Notes under the pieces: model-generated
The model's input: the letters and a program-made list of their open reading frames with translations, nothing else
What the model was told of the DNA's origin: nothing
Databases searched by the model: none
Position numbers and translations under genes: made by a program
Assembly: GCA_031266415.1 (NCBI GenBank)
Contig: JAISBB010000001.1
Location: 157,556-221,555 of the forward strand
DNA length: 64,000 nt
DNA from: Oscillospiraceae bacterium
Lineage (GTDB): Bacteria > Bacillota > Clostridia > Oscillospirales > Ruminococcaceae
Direction of reading: 5' to 3'
Shown here: positions 26,737-35,268 of the stretch, piece after piece
Numbering within the stretch: the stretch's first letter is position 1
Layout of the letters: each line of letters begins with the position of its first letter

Positions 26737-27393
26737 TCACTCAATCGCAGCTTTCTTAAAAACCACAATTGAACGCCTATCACCATTTGGCAGCAAAAAC
26801 TTGTTTACGGAGCAAATTTCTAGTTTAGATTTTTGCATTTGCGAAGTTGCTATTTCTAATTCCTGCTCAACTTCATATCCTTTAAGAGCAACAAGCTGGC
26901 CCCCTATTTTCAAAAAAGCAGCACTTGCCCAAATCAATTTCTCAACATTCATCGCGGCACGGCTAACAACTAAATTAAAGCAACCTTTATCCTTTTTTTT
27001 CGATTGCTCTTGAGCTGCTGCGTGTAAAATTTCGCAATTAATATTTAACACTATCAACAACTCATTAAGGAACTTAACGCGCTTTTTTAAAGAATCCAGC
27101 AATGTTAAATTTAAACTGGGAGTCAAAATTTTTAATGGAATACCTGGGAACCCTGCACCAGTTCCAACATCAACCACTTTACTTTCTAATAAATTTATAT
27201 ACTTGGCAACCATAAGACTATCTATAAAATGCTTGTGTAAAACATCCTCTAAATTTGTTATGGCGGTAAGGTTCACCGTTTTATTATAAGCAACAAGAAA
27301 TTCGTAATATTTTTTAAATTGCGCCAGTTGAAATTCCGAAAAACACCAACCTAATTCTGAACATACACTCTCAAATTGCCCCCATGTATTAAT
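26737..27393 (-). CDS. rsmG: 16S rRNA m7G527 methyltransferase RsmG, probably AUU-initiated
   Basis: RsmG (GidB) methylates G527 of 16S rRNA. The SAM loop is VVDVGTGAGFPGIPLKIL, and VSRAAMNVEKL and LVALKGYEVE are typical. The first ATG/GTG/TTG (GTG at 27276) would begin at VNLTAITNLEDV, deleting the conserved N-terminal helices. The same frame is open upstream and encodes those helices (FESVCSELGWCFSEFQLAQF and KKYYEFLVAYNKT). The only plausible initiator after the in-frame TAG is ATT at 27393-27391, which overlaps the mnmG stop as ATTAA and has GGAG 11 nt upstream. That gives 218 residues, the normal length. Confidence 0.9.
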   Translation of the reverse strand: MNTWGQFESVCSELGWCFSEFQLAQFKKYYEFLVAYNKTVNLTAITNLEDVLHKHFIDSLMVAKYINLLESKVVDVGTGAGFPGIPLKILTPSLNLTLLDSLKKRVKFLNELLIVLNINCEILHAAAQEQSKKKDKGCFNLVVSRAAMNVEKLIWASAAFLKIGGQLVALKGYEVEQELEIATSQMQKSKLEICSVNKFLLPNGDRRSIVVFKKAAIE

Positions 27394-29290
27394 TTCCTAA
27401 GCCACTCCTTTCCTTAGCCCTGGCAAGCCAAATCAACAAATTAAAAATATCCGTCGGATTCACTCCAGATATCCTTGATGCTTGCCCTATATTTTGTGGC
27501 CTTATTTTTGCTAGTTTCTCTCGTGCCTCTAACCTCAGACCTTCGATTACACTATAATTAATATCTTGTGGCAACTTCTTTGATTCTGCCTTTTTTAATT
27601 TTTCCACTTGAAGTTTTTGTTTATCTATATACCCTTCATAACGTGTATCTATTTCCACACGTTCACTTACATCTAAAGGAATTTCTGCTCGTTTTTGCTT
27701 AAAAATCTCTTCCCACAATCTTTTAACATCGGAATAGCTCACACCCAAATGTTTAAGAAGATCTTGGAGCCTAATTCCAGTGCTTGCATCTTTTCCACCA
27801 CCAATTGCAAGCAACTGATTTAATTGTTCACAAGGAGCAATAACGGTTTCTTTAAGCCAATTATATTCTCTCTTAATCAATTCCATTTTCTTTAAAAAGC
27901 TATCCCATCTTAAGGAATCAATCAAGCCTAAACTTTTTCCAATTGGAGTAAGCCTTTCATCAGCATTGTCTTGACGAAGCAACAATCTATATTCTGACCG
28001 CGAAGTCATCATCCGGTAAGGTTCTTCACACCCTTTGGTAACCAAATCGTCTATTAATGTCCCAATATATGAACTAGATCTTGACAAAACTAGCATTTCT
28101 TTTTCCAAAACCTTCTGCGCCGCATTAATCCCAGCAACAAGCCCTTGTGCCGCCGCTTCTTCATAACCACTTGTTCCATTGAATTGCCCAGCACAAAAAA
28201 GTGACTCCACACATTTCGACTCAAGTGTAGGGTAAAGGGTTAAAGGGTCGCAACAATCATATTCAATTGCATAAGCCGGCCTCATTATATGCGCATTTTC
28301 AAATCCTTCAAGCGACCGGTACATTAAAACCTGAACATCCTCTGGCATAGATGTAGACATCCCTTGAATATATATCTCTTGAGTTGTTAACCCCATAGGC
28401 TCAATAAAAAGTTGATGACGATTTTTATCTGAAAATCTAATAACTTTATCTTCAATGCTCGGGCAATAACGTGGCCCAACCCCTTCAACATTACCAGAAT
28501 AAATGGCCGCTTTTTTAAGATTTTTTCTGATAATTTCGTGAGTAGTTTCATTTGTATATGCTATGTGGCAAATAACTTTATTTGTCAATTCCTTTTTCGT
28601 TTCAAATGAAAAAGGAATTATTTTCTTATCTCCTTCTTGTTTTTCTAATTTGTCAAAATCAATGCTCCTACTTAAAATGCGCGCTGGAGTTCCTGTTTTA
28701 AGCCTGCGCAACGGTACTCCCAATTCTCTAAGTGATTCATTTAAACCTTCCGCCATTTTCATCCAATCTGGGCCACTTTTAAACATTCCACTCCCCACAA
28801 AAATCGAACTATTAAGAGCAGTTCCTGTGCAAACCACAATCGCTTTAACAATATATTGCGTTCCCAAATGAGTAATCACACTGTGAATAGCACCGTTAGA
28901 ATCAATCGTTATTTTTTTCGCTTCTGCCTGCTTAATATAAAGATTTTCTTGCTGTTCTAAAATAGCTTTCATATTCTGGTGATAAATCATCCTATCTACT
29001 TGCGCTCTTGGACTATAAACTGCCGGCCCTTTCCCCAAATTCAACATTCTAAATTGCAACATTGTTGCATCTGCTTGCTTCGCCATTTGGCCACCTAAGG
29101 CATCTATTTCACGAACAAGGTGCCCTTTCGCCGTTCCCCCAATTGATGGATTGCATGGCATATTTGCAATTGCATCTAATGACAAGGTAATTAAAATAAC
29201 CTTACAACCTAATCTCGCGGCAACCAATGCAGCTTCACACCCTGCATGGCCACCACCAATTACTGCAATATCAAATTCTTTGTTCTTCAA
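27389..29290 (-). CDS. mnmG: tRNA uridine-5-carboxymethylaminomethyl modification enzyme MnmG
   Basis: MnmG (GidA) works with MnmE to modify U34 of tRNAs. The FAD-binding N-terminus is DIAVIGGGHAGCEAALVAAR. Signature segments are MPCNPSIGGTAKGHLVREID, GPAVYSPRAQVDR, GVGPRYCPSIEDK, YEEAAAQGLVAGINAA and TSRSEYRLLLRQDNAD. Full length at 633 residues. It lies just after glmU and overlaps the probable rsmG start. Confidence 0.96.
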   Translation of the reverse strand: MKNKEFDIAVIGGGHAGCEAALVAARLGCKVILITLSLDAIANMPCNPSIGGTAKGHLVREIDALGGQMAKQADATMLQFRMLNLGKGPAVYSPRAQVDRMIYHQNMKAILEQQENLYIKQAEAKKITIDSNGAIHSVITHLGTQYIVKAIVVCTGTALNSSIFVGSGMFKSGPDWMKMAEGLNESLRELGVPLRRLKTGTPARILSRSIDFDKLEKQEGDKKIIPFSFETKKELTNKVICHIAYTNETTHEIIRKNLKKAAIYSGNVEGVGPRYCPSIEDKVIRFSDKNRHQLFIEPMGLTTQEIYIQGMSTSMPEDVQVLMYRSLEGFENAHIMRPAYAIEYDCCDPLTLYPTLESKCVESLFCAGQFNGTSGYEEAAAQGLVAGINAAQKVLEKEMLVLSRSSSYIGTLIDDLVTKGCEEPYRMMTSRSEYRLLLRQDNADERLTPIGKSLGLIDSLRWDSFLKKMELIKREYNWLKETVIAPCEQLNQLLAIGGGKDASTGIRLQDLLKHLGVSYSDVKRLWEEIFKQKRAEIPLDVSERVEIDTRYEGYIDKQKLQVEKLKKAESKKLPQDINYSVIEGLRLEAREKLAKIRPQNIGQASRISGVNPTDIFNLLIWLARAKERSGLGN

Positions 29291-29294
29291 AACT

Positions 29295-30662
29295 TCACTG
29301 CCCTTTTCTTTTTCTCTTGTAATTCGGCTTTGTTTCTTGCCTTGCTCTAGCTATCGCAAATCCATTTTCTTCAATATTTTCCGTAATTGTGCTACCAGCA
29401 GCAACAAAAGCTCCTCGTCTAATAGTAACCGGAGCAATTAAATTAGAGTTGCAACCGATGAAAACATCATCTTCTATTTTCGATTTGTGCTTTTCTTCCC
29501 CATCGTAATTGGCAACTACTACACCACACCCCAAATTAACACCAAAACCAACTGAACAATCGCCAACATAGTTATGGTGCGCTATTTTCGTTTTTGCTCC
29601 TATATAGGAATTTTTCACTTCTACATAATTCCCGACTTTTACGCCATCTTCAATTTCACAACCAGCCCTAATGTGCGCAAATGGTCCAACACTAACCCCA
29701 CAAGCAATAACTGAACTTTCAATATATGAAGACTTGATTTGACAATTATCACCAATGTTACTATCTTCAATGAAAGTGCCAGATGTTACTACACAATCTT
29801 CTCCAATCTGGCAAGAACCTTTTATTGTAACCCCTGGAAAAATTTGTGTCCCCTTCCCAATTTTAACATCTGCACCAATCATAACTCCATCTTTAGATAA
29901 AAATTCAACCCCATTACAACTGTGGTACGAGATAACTCGATCTTTGGCCACTTCATTTAATGTAAGCAGCTGTTCATTTGTATTTGCACCCAAAATTATA
30001 TTTGCATCTTCAGCAAGGTAACAACCTGTTTTCGTGAGTAAATTCACTGCCGTTGTTATATAATATTCACCACTTGCGTTTTTGTTATCCACCCGCTCTA
30101 AAATCGCTAATAATGCACTTACATTAAACCACAAAGCCCCCGAATTCACCTGCTTTATTGCTCGTTGTGTATCTGTAGCATCTTTTTCTTCCACAATCTT
30201 TATGCGGTCATTTGCATATTCAATTCGCCCATATCCAAACGGATTTTGTAAAGTTGCTGCAATTACAGTTACGTCGTTTTCTCTTTTTTTGTGAACAAAA
30301 TATGCGTCTTCAATTGTTTGCGCATCTATGAACGGAACATCCGCTAAAAGAACCAGCACATCTTTTTTGCCACTGGCTTTTAAAAACGGCACCGCTTGCG
30401 CTGTTGCGTGTGCTGTGCCTAATTTTTCTTCCTGAATTACATAACTAGCTTCTTCTTTAAAATAACCTTTAAGAACACCTAAGCCATCTCCTGCGCAAAC
30501 GAAACAAATTTCCTTAATTTTTGCCTTTTTGCAATTTTCAAAAACCAAATTAACAAGTGGTTTAAACAACACTTCACGAAAAATCTTTGGCTTTTCAGAG
30601 CAAATTCGTCTTCCACTACCAGCTGCCAAAATAACAGAACAAACATCATTTTGCCAAACCAA
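29295..30662 (-). CDS. glmU: Bifunctional GlcNAc-1-P acetyl/uridylyltransferase GlmU
   Basis: GlmU makes UDP-GlcNAc for peptidoglycan. The N-terminal pyrophosphorylase domain has VILAAGSGRRICSEKPKIF, GTAHATAQA, VLLADVPFI and YGRIE. The C-terminal half is a left-handed beta-helix with hexapeptide repeats (GADVKIGKGTQIFPGVTIKG), AHIRAGCEI and HHNYVGD with the acetyltransferase His. A TTG start has GGAGG 7 nt upstream. 455 residues, full length. Confidence 0.95.
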   Translation of the reverse strand: MVWQNDVCSVILAAGSGRRICSEKPKIFREVLFKPLVNLVFENCKKAKIKEICFVCAGDGLGVLKGYFKEEASYVIQEEKLGTAHATAQAVPFLKASGKKDVLVLLADVPFIDAQTIEDAYFVHKKRENDVTVIAATLQNPFGYGRIEYANDRIKIVEEKDATDTQRAIKQVNSGALWFNVSALLAILERVDNKNASGEYYITTAVNLLTKTGCYLAEDANIILGANTNEQLLTLNEVAKDRVISYHSCNGVEFLSKDGVMIGADVKIGKGTQIFPGVTIKGSCQIGEDCVVTSGTFIEDSNIGDNCQIKSSYIESSVIACGVSVGPFAHIRAGCEIEDGVKVGNYVEVKNSYIGAKTKIAHHNYVGDCSVGFGVNLGCGVVVANYDGEEKHKSKIEDDVFIGCNSNLIAPVTIRRGAFVAAGSTITENIEENGFAIARARQETKPNYKRKRKGQ

Positions 30663-30708
30663 CGCTATTCCTCCCTAAAAATTCCTTGCAAAAAATTAAC
30701 ATAAAATC

Positions 30709-30855
30709 TTACTCTTCATCACCAAAGACGTTGCCAGGAAAATATAATTTAGCAATTTTATCATTTGGCATTACACCAAATTTATTGTGGTGAAAGGGAT
30801 TAAAACCACTTAAATTAGTCAGCCCAGCAAATTGCACGACTAACCTTAAATTCAT
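30709..30855 (-). CDS. Possible 48-residue ORF or gene remnant
   Basis: An ATG-initiated frame begins MNLRLVVQFAGLTNLSGFNP and ends KLYFPGNVFGDEE. The composition (Phe-Pro, His-His-Asn, acidic end) looks protein-like rather than random, but no Shine-Dalgarno sequence precedes the ATG and a TGA lies two codons upstream. Adjacent frames upstream are also briefly protein-like, so this may be the 3' end of a decayed gene. Unrecognised. Confidence 0.3.
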   Translation of the reverse strand: MNLRLVVQFAGLTNLSGFNPFHHNKFGVMPNDKIAKLYFPGNVFGDEE

Positions 30856-31617
30856 GTTTCATTTTCGCAATCAACAAACAAATCGCTTCCATTTTATAAC
30901 TGTTTCACAATCTGCTTTTTTGCATTGCCTTAAGATTATTATGCGGCATGTTAAATTCTGCACTAAACCTCTCCAAGAAACATTCTACGCATTTTTAATC
31001 CCATCAAATCCCAAAAACAAAGTAAATAAATTACTAAGACATTCTTTTTTCTACAGGCTCTTTTACTCCCTCTTTCAGGTTTAAATTACATATGTTTGCA
31101 ACCAATAATTTCTTGAAAAGAATAATTAAACTCAAAAATTTGCATACAAAACTCCACACGGGAACTTCTAGCCTGAACCTCGGTATAAATAACCTCGAGG
31201 ATTGACAACCATTTCAGATTTTACACTACTAAAAATACAAAAACGTTAACAAAAAATATAACATATTATACGTTTCGACAACATTTAAATTTTTTGCCTT
31301 TTTAATGCTTAATTTCGCCGTTAGCCTTCTTACTTAAGCATTATTGTAGCAAATAAAAACGTAATTTGTCAAACTCCAAAACGCTTCGTCAACCCATAAT
31401 TATAAAAAATTTTGCGATTGATTACTAAAAATAATCAAATCAAAAACATAACAAACATTCAAAATTTTTAACTTCCCTGCAAATCTTTTTCCCCCAGCTT
31501 AAATAAGGCTTATTTTTAATTAATGGCAAATTGCACAAAACTAATAATAATATAGATGCAGTAGAGACTCACCATTTTCTTTTTTTTCACTTTTTATTGC
31601 ACTTAAAAAATGAAATG

Positions 31618-31636
31618 GCCCGCTATTTCAGCGGGC
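31618..31636 (-). terminator. Hairpin terminator downstream of the tail-gene operon
   Basis: GCCCGC (31618-31623) pairs with GCGGGC (31631-31636) around a 7-nt loop. Read on the minus strand, the stem is followed within 10 nt by a run of six T. It is the first strong hairpin downstream of the last phage-derived gene. Confidence 0.6.
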
Positions 31637-31654
31637 TTCAAATCCAGACTACCA

Positions 31655-31753
31655 TCACCTATTTCTAAGCTTGGAGCCTATGTTATGGGGGAGGGGGAAT
31701 AAAAGTAACAAACAGGCAGCAACGTCAATAATATCAATCATTGCAAAAAGCAT
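31655..31753 (-). CDS. Possible 32-residue hydrophobic mini-protein
   Basis: The frame begins MLFAMIDIIDVAACLLLLFP and ends in a short basic tail (GSKLRNR), giving a single hydrophobic segment. It lies between the last tail gene and the terminator hairpin, where phage loci often carry tiny accessory genes. The ribosome binding site is poor, so it is only a candidate. Confidence 0.25.
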   Translation of the reverse strand: MLFAMIDIIDVAACLLLLFPLPHNIGSKLRNR

Positions 31754-31921
31754 AAGTGAATCTTAATCTGTTACATTTATTAGTTAAGCCTGTTTATTAC
31801 CTTCTCTATTTTATTACACACACTAGGGAAAGTCAATTGATTTTTTTTACGAACTTGTAGTTTTTATTAAATATTTTTTTGTGCAAATAGCCTTATTTTT
31901 AACATTAATCATATCAAACAC

Positions 31922-32371
31922 TCACTTTATTGCGACATAAACGTAATTTTTTTGTTCTTCATTTAGCAACGGGGTTTTTCCATAGGGAGAAGCACTCAAA
32001 GCAGAAATCGCAACAAACCCTTTTTCATGTGGCAAAATTCCCATGGTGCCTTTACTGCCAATCAAAAGTGCCGCCTTTATTACATTTTGGCCAGACTCGT
32101 CGCACATATGCAAAAACATATCTCCCACACAAAACAAAAAAACCAACCTCGGTTCAAAATCTAATTTAATAATTCTTTTTGATTCTCCATTTCCAACATA
32201 TTCGCCCACAAAAAAACCAGTTTCGCCAGTTGGCCTAGTAACCATATTCCTTAAATCCCCAACTGCTTTATCAATCAATACATTGTCGCTATTAAAGTCA
32301 TCGCGTTCTGGCCTATCTGTCCCCTTCCAAAGGTTAAGGCCTATATTCTTGGTTTTCTCACTACTTGACAT
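31922..32371 (-). CDS. Phage tail fibre-like protein
   Basis: About 149 residues. The opening (NIGLNLWKGTDRPERDDFN, then NVLIDKAVGDL) is the attachment segment typical of Firmicute phage tail fibre or appendage proteins. A beta-rich C-terminus (GYVYVA-type ending KNYVYVAIK) follows. It is much shorter than usual fibres. The ATG at 32371 follows GGAGG by about 9 nt. It is the last gene of the tail-like operon. Confidence 0.65.
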   Translation of the reverse strand: MSSSEKTKNIGLNLWKGTDRPERDDFNSDNVLIDKAVGDLRNMVTRPTGETGFFVGEYVGNGESKRIIKLDFEPRLVFLFCVGDMFLHMCDESGQNVIKAALLIGSKGTMGILPHEKGFVAISALSASPYGKTPLLNEEQKNYVYVAIK

Positions 32372-32392
32372 CAATTAAAACCTCCTTATGTA

Positions 32393-32638
32393 TCAAAAAA
32401 TTAACCATTCATCAGCAGATTGCTCAATTTCATTAAATGTTTGCGGCAAATTCAATTTTTTCGTCATTGCCACACATCCACACTGCCAAAACTCCTCATC
32501 TTCTCTTTTAAGTTGCTCAAACACGTTGTAAACCGTTTCTATGTAACTTCGCAATTCACCAAAAATTAAAGACTCCTCATCAAGATTATATATTTTAAGA
32601 GGCATCAAAATTTCTTTTAGTATTTCAAGCATCTTCAT
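32393..32638 (-). CDS. Small baseplate protein, YmfQ/XkdU-like
   Basis: The 81 residues begin MKMLEILKEILMPLKIYNL and contain a helical region (VYNVFEQLKREDEEFW) resembling the start of YmfQ/DUF2313 wedge proteins, which follow the baseplate J gene in PBSX-like tails. Here it is only about half the usual length. It overlaps the end of the J-like gene by 14 nt. The call is by position and weak similarity. Confidence 0.45.
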   Translation of the reverse strand: MKMLEILKEILMPLKIYNLDEESLIFGELRSYIETVYNVFEQLKREDEEFWQCGCVAMTKKLNLPQTFNEIEQSADEWLIF

Positions 32639-33236
32639 CCGTCCTTCTTGAAAACAATGCCTCCTTTATTTCATAAAACATGCGTTGTCGAAAGATTTCA
32701 TCTTCTTCTTGCAATTTTCCTCCTGTGAATTCTTCTGGATTTGTCACGTCAACAATTCCTTCAATTTCATCACAAAGAACCGTTAATCCACCAGACACAA
32801 AATTAAATTCTTCTCCACACTGTTCAGACTCTGCTGCAACATCAACAAAAGTTTCATCTTCATTAAATTTTCTCTCCTCAGTAGTTACAACTCGGAGCAC
32901 TCCTTGTCCACCGGTTGTTACATGAATCCCTTTAGGAATTTCAAGTTGGCATTTTAATTCTCTTGCTTTAAAAAATCTTAATTTGCCAACTGATTTTTGT
33001 CCTCTTCGTTTTAACCCAAACATTTTTCCAAATAAATCTAATTGCCCTTCTGTTGCCGTTTGCAAAAACATGCCACTACGACTTTTTTCTAATTTTTCAA
33101 TTGTCTGCGCCAATGCGAAAGAAATCGCGCGAAACTTAATCCCAACATCGCTTGCTTCCGTAACTCTAACACCAGAAATCTCTCGATATTTATCTTTCAA
33201 ACTACTCAAGATTTCGTCAAAACCCCACCCATCCAT
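32625..33236 (-). CDS. Baseplate J-like protein, short
   Basis: This 203-residue protein resembles the N-terminal and middle parts of XkdT/gpJ baseplate wedge proteins. There is a helical opening, a segment ATEGQLDLFGKMFGLKRRG, a beta region with IPKGIHVTTGGQG, then GGLTVLCDEIEGIVDVTNPE and DEIFRQRMFYEIKEA. Family members usually have 350 or so residues, so the C-terminal third is absent. The ATG shares one base with the upstream stop (TAATG). Confidence 0.72.
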   Translation of the reverse strand: MDGWGFDEILSSLKDKYREISGVRVTEASDVGIKFRAISFALAQTIEKLEKSRSGMFLQTATEGQLDLFGKMFGLKRRGQKSVGKLRFFKARELKCQLEIPKGIHVTTGGQGVLRVVTTEERKFNEDETFVDVAAESEQCGEEFNFVSGGLTVLCDEIEGIVDVTNPEEFTGGKLQEEDEIFRQRMFYEIKEALFSRRTDEDA

Positions 33237-33454
33237 TAACTACTCACCTTTCCAACACAAACATATCCAACATCTGTCCCCACAACCAAAACGCAATCTC
33301 CTGTTCCCAACGCCCCATTCCCAAGTAATGTTCTGGTATCTAGCGGTTCAATTGAAATCTCCGTTGTAATTTTCCTTTCACACACTTCAACCACCGAAGT
33401 CACCCAGGCTCCTGGCTCGCCTTCTTTTTTGGCTAACACTGCTGCAATCCCCAT
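33236..33454 (-). CDS. Small beta-rich baseplate or spike-like protein
   Basis: The 72 residues (opening MGIAAVLAKKEGEPGAW, ending VGYVCVGKVSS) look like a small OB-fold or barrel: DTRTLLGNGALGTGDCVLVV. In contractile tails a spike or XkdR/DUF2577-like gene lies between hub and wedge genes, which fits the position. The assignment is tentative. Confidence 0.45.
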   Translation of the reverse strand: MGIAAVLAKKEGEPGAWVTSVVEVCERKITTEISIEPLDTRTLLGNGALGTGDCVLVVGTDVGYVCVGKVSS

Positions 33455-33459
33455 TACTC

Positions 33460-34398
33460 TCAGCCTCTCTCTTTAAACGTCTCTACCCTCGTTACCATCT
33501 TGCTTGAATTCATCTCATGCTCAACCCCAGAAACCACAAGTCCTTCAAAATTTACCCGTGCACTTTCCAGAGTTACGCGATCACCAACACAAACATCTAT
33601 TACCCCAGGCACCAAAATATTAACAGTTCCACACTTCACATTTTTTCCTTTGAGATATTCCTGCACATATCTCAAACCATCACCACTAAACTCTCTTGGT
33701 ATCTCTAAATATCTTTTCATTACAATTCCATGCCCCATTGCTCGCGGATTTGTCACACACATACTATATTTATGGTCCGTTCCTTTGTAATGTACACTAG
33801 ATACTATCCCATATCTTCGGTTAACAACTATCATCTCTGCATAAATCTGGCCCCCACCAGAGTTTTTAAAAAGCAATGATTTCCCTCGCCACTCCTTTTT
33901 CAAATTTAAAATCCCATTTACGCCAATTTTGGGCTTAATCCCAATTGTTCTTTTGCAAAACAAATCCAAAACATGCCATTCACTTGACCCCATTTTAATC
34001 AACAACTCTTCCAACCTAGGATTACTATCAGCCTTCATTTCACTAAATCCATAGCATTTCACATGCCTTTCAAAAATTTCACCAAGCGATATATTTTTAT
34101 AAATCCCAGGCCGCGCTTGATTGTCTAACAAAATTGCCACTCTACTTCGTGCAGCAATCCTTAATTCAAAACGAGTAGTTCGCTGCCTTGTCACCTGCTC
34201 ATCTACAACCCCATCAAAAAACAAACCCTCGTCTATATACATTTTAATAAAAGCAAATTCAAACAAACAATCATCAGTGATTGCATTCAAAACCAATGAA
34301 TCTGCTGGGACCACAATATTAGAACATAGTTTAAATTGCACAATATGCCGTAATTCATGTTCTTGTCCACTAATTGTGGTTGCCACAAATTTAACCAT
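33460..34398 (-). CDS. Baseplate hub protein, XkdQ/gpD-like
   Basis: A 312-residue protein resembling the tail hub that links tube and spike (XkdQ, gpD, T4 gp27 group). It has an N-terminal beta domain (VKFVATTISGQEHELRHIVQ, VVPADSLVLNAI) and a middle segment ISLGEIFERHVKCYGFSEM with SSEWHVLDLFCKRT. A C-terminal part has GDGLRYVQEYLKGKNVKCG and VPGVIDVCVGDRVTLES. The start overlaps the preceding stop. It is the best-preserved tail gene besides terminase. Confidence 0.7.
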   Translation of the reverse strand: MVKFVATTISGQEHELRHIVQFKLCSNIVVPADSLVLNAITDDCLFEFAFIKMYIDEGLFFDGVVDEQVTRQRTTRFELRIAARSRVAILLDNQARPGIYKNISLGEIFERHVKCYGFSEMKADSNPRLEELLIKMGSSEWHVLDLFCKRTIGIKPKIGVNGILNLKKEWRGKSLLFKNSGGGQIYAEMIVVNRRYGIVSSVHYKGTDHKYSMCVTNPRAMGHGIVMKRYLEIPREFSGDGLRYVQEYLKGKNVKCGTVNILVPGVIDVCVGDRVTLESARVNFEGLVVSGVEHEMNSSKMVTRVETFKERG

Positions 34399-34756
34399 CT
34401 TGCCATCCTTTCACACAATCTTCAACAAATTCAAATGAATACCTTATTTTTTCAACATCCCCTTCTCCAACCATAGAAAGTTTAGAGAAAAAACTCCAAA
34501 ATGTTTCACCGTTCGGGAGCACCAACATTTTCGACTCTTCACTTTCATCAAACACTGCCATTAACTCTGTGAATTTTCTTAAAGTGTTGCGCCCCACAAT
34601 CACACCTTCACCTTCGGCGACTCGGGGAGTTTTCCCTCTGTTCAAAATAATTGAACCACACCCAGTAATGTTAACCATATTTAAATTCCGCCCATATTTT
34701 ATATTAATCTTTACGGGGTTCTCTTTAAACACAAAGCCACCAAACTGCATCAACAT
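34391..34756 (-). CDS. Tail/baseplate assembly protein
   Basis: About 121 residues. The pattern FGGFVFKENPVKINIKYGR near the N-terminus, followed by GSIILNRGKTPRVAEGEGV, recalls small clostridial phage tail proteins in which a beta strand and an RxxxGEG motif precede a helical region (LRKFTELMAVF) and a final Glu-rich strand. The ATG at 34756 has AAGG upstream; the frame is open to 34783. The exact role is unknown. Confidence 0.5.
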   Translation of the reverse strand: MLMQFGGFVFKENPVKINIKYGRNLNMVNITGCGSIILNRGKTPRVAEGEGVIVGRNTLRKFTELMAVFDESEESKMLVLPNGETFWSFFSKLSMVGEGDVEKIRYSFEFVEDCVKGWQDG

Positions 34757-34779
34757 AAATCTAAACCTTCCTTCAAAAC

Positions 34780-34896
34780 TCACTCAAGAACCATGTCAAA
34801 TCTCCGCACTTGCTCCATCAAAATATCTGTTACCTGCCGTGCCTGTTCTAACAAAGTCTGTTCCAAATTATTATATTGCTCTTCAAAATCAATCAC
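34780..34896 (-). CDS. Very short coiled-coil gene in the tail operon
   Basis: A 38-residue GTG-initiated ORF, MIDFEEQYNNLEQTLLEQAR followed by a second amphipathic stretch, with AAAGGTGG about 8-9 nt upstream. It fits between the two neighbouring genes with no spare sequence, so it is probably real. It could be a chaperone or small structural subunit; unrecognised. Confidence 0.55.
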   Translation of the reverse strand: MIDFEEQYNNLEQTLLEQARQVTDILMEQVRRFDMVLE

Positions 34897-34902
34897 TCAA
34901 AA

Positions 34903-35268
34903 TCAACCACCTTTCGCAAATTCAAAATCCAACGTCCGCACCTCTTCATCAACCAAAACATCAATTTGTGCTGTTATCCTTTCCTCTTCATCAACATATC
35001 GAATCCTTTGAAGCATCACATCGTTAAAATCAAAAAAAACTTCTCGTAAAATTCGTTCAAATTCAAATTTAAAATTTTTAAGTGCCCCTGCTTTCAATTT
35101 AAGAATATTACTTCCCAATTCTTCATTCAATGAAAAACTTCCTCTTGGAATCACAAGTGAAAGATACAAACTTTGTATTAATGCATCAACATCGACAATT
35201 GTCTGAATTCCCGTTCCTTCTAAAACATAATCGCCATTTTGCAATCTACTATCCATTTTCCTTCGCAC
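34903..35268 (-). CDS. Baseplate wedge protein, gp25/XkdS-like
   Basis: The 121 residues include SLYLSLVIPRGSFSLNEELG, the sort of sequence seen in gp25/gpW or XkdS (DUF2634) wedge proteins. A helix (FEFERILREVFFDF) and a beta hairpin ending the protein (RITAQIDVLVDEEVRTLDFE) follow. The GTG at 35268 has GGAGG 7 nt upstream and overlaps the previous gene. Confidence 0.55.
   Translation of the reverse strand: MRRKMDSRLQNGDYVLEGTGIQTIVDVDALIQSLYLSLVIPRGSFSLNEELGSNILKLKAGALKNFKFEFERILREVFFDFNDVMLQRIRYVDEEERITAQIDVLVDEEVRTLDFEFAKGG

Larger units (their letters stand above)
30663..31921. other. 1.26-kb AT-rich, nearly gene-free stretch
   Basis: Between glmU and the phage-derived operon no convincing gene longer than 50 codons is seen. 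It holds two weak minus-strand mini-ORFs (30709-30855 and 31655-31753) and a GC-rich hairpin at 31618-31636, annotated separately. Runs of A/T are frequent. I looked for an origin and found no cluster of TTATCCACA-like DnaA boxes. It may hold decayed genes, an ncRNA or the end of a lost prophage. Confidence 0.6.

Noticed and set aside
30663..31921. Possible replication origin near mnmG/glmU
   Set aside because: No cluster of TTATCCACA-like boxes and no dnaA; the AT-richness is not special here.
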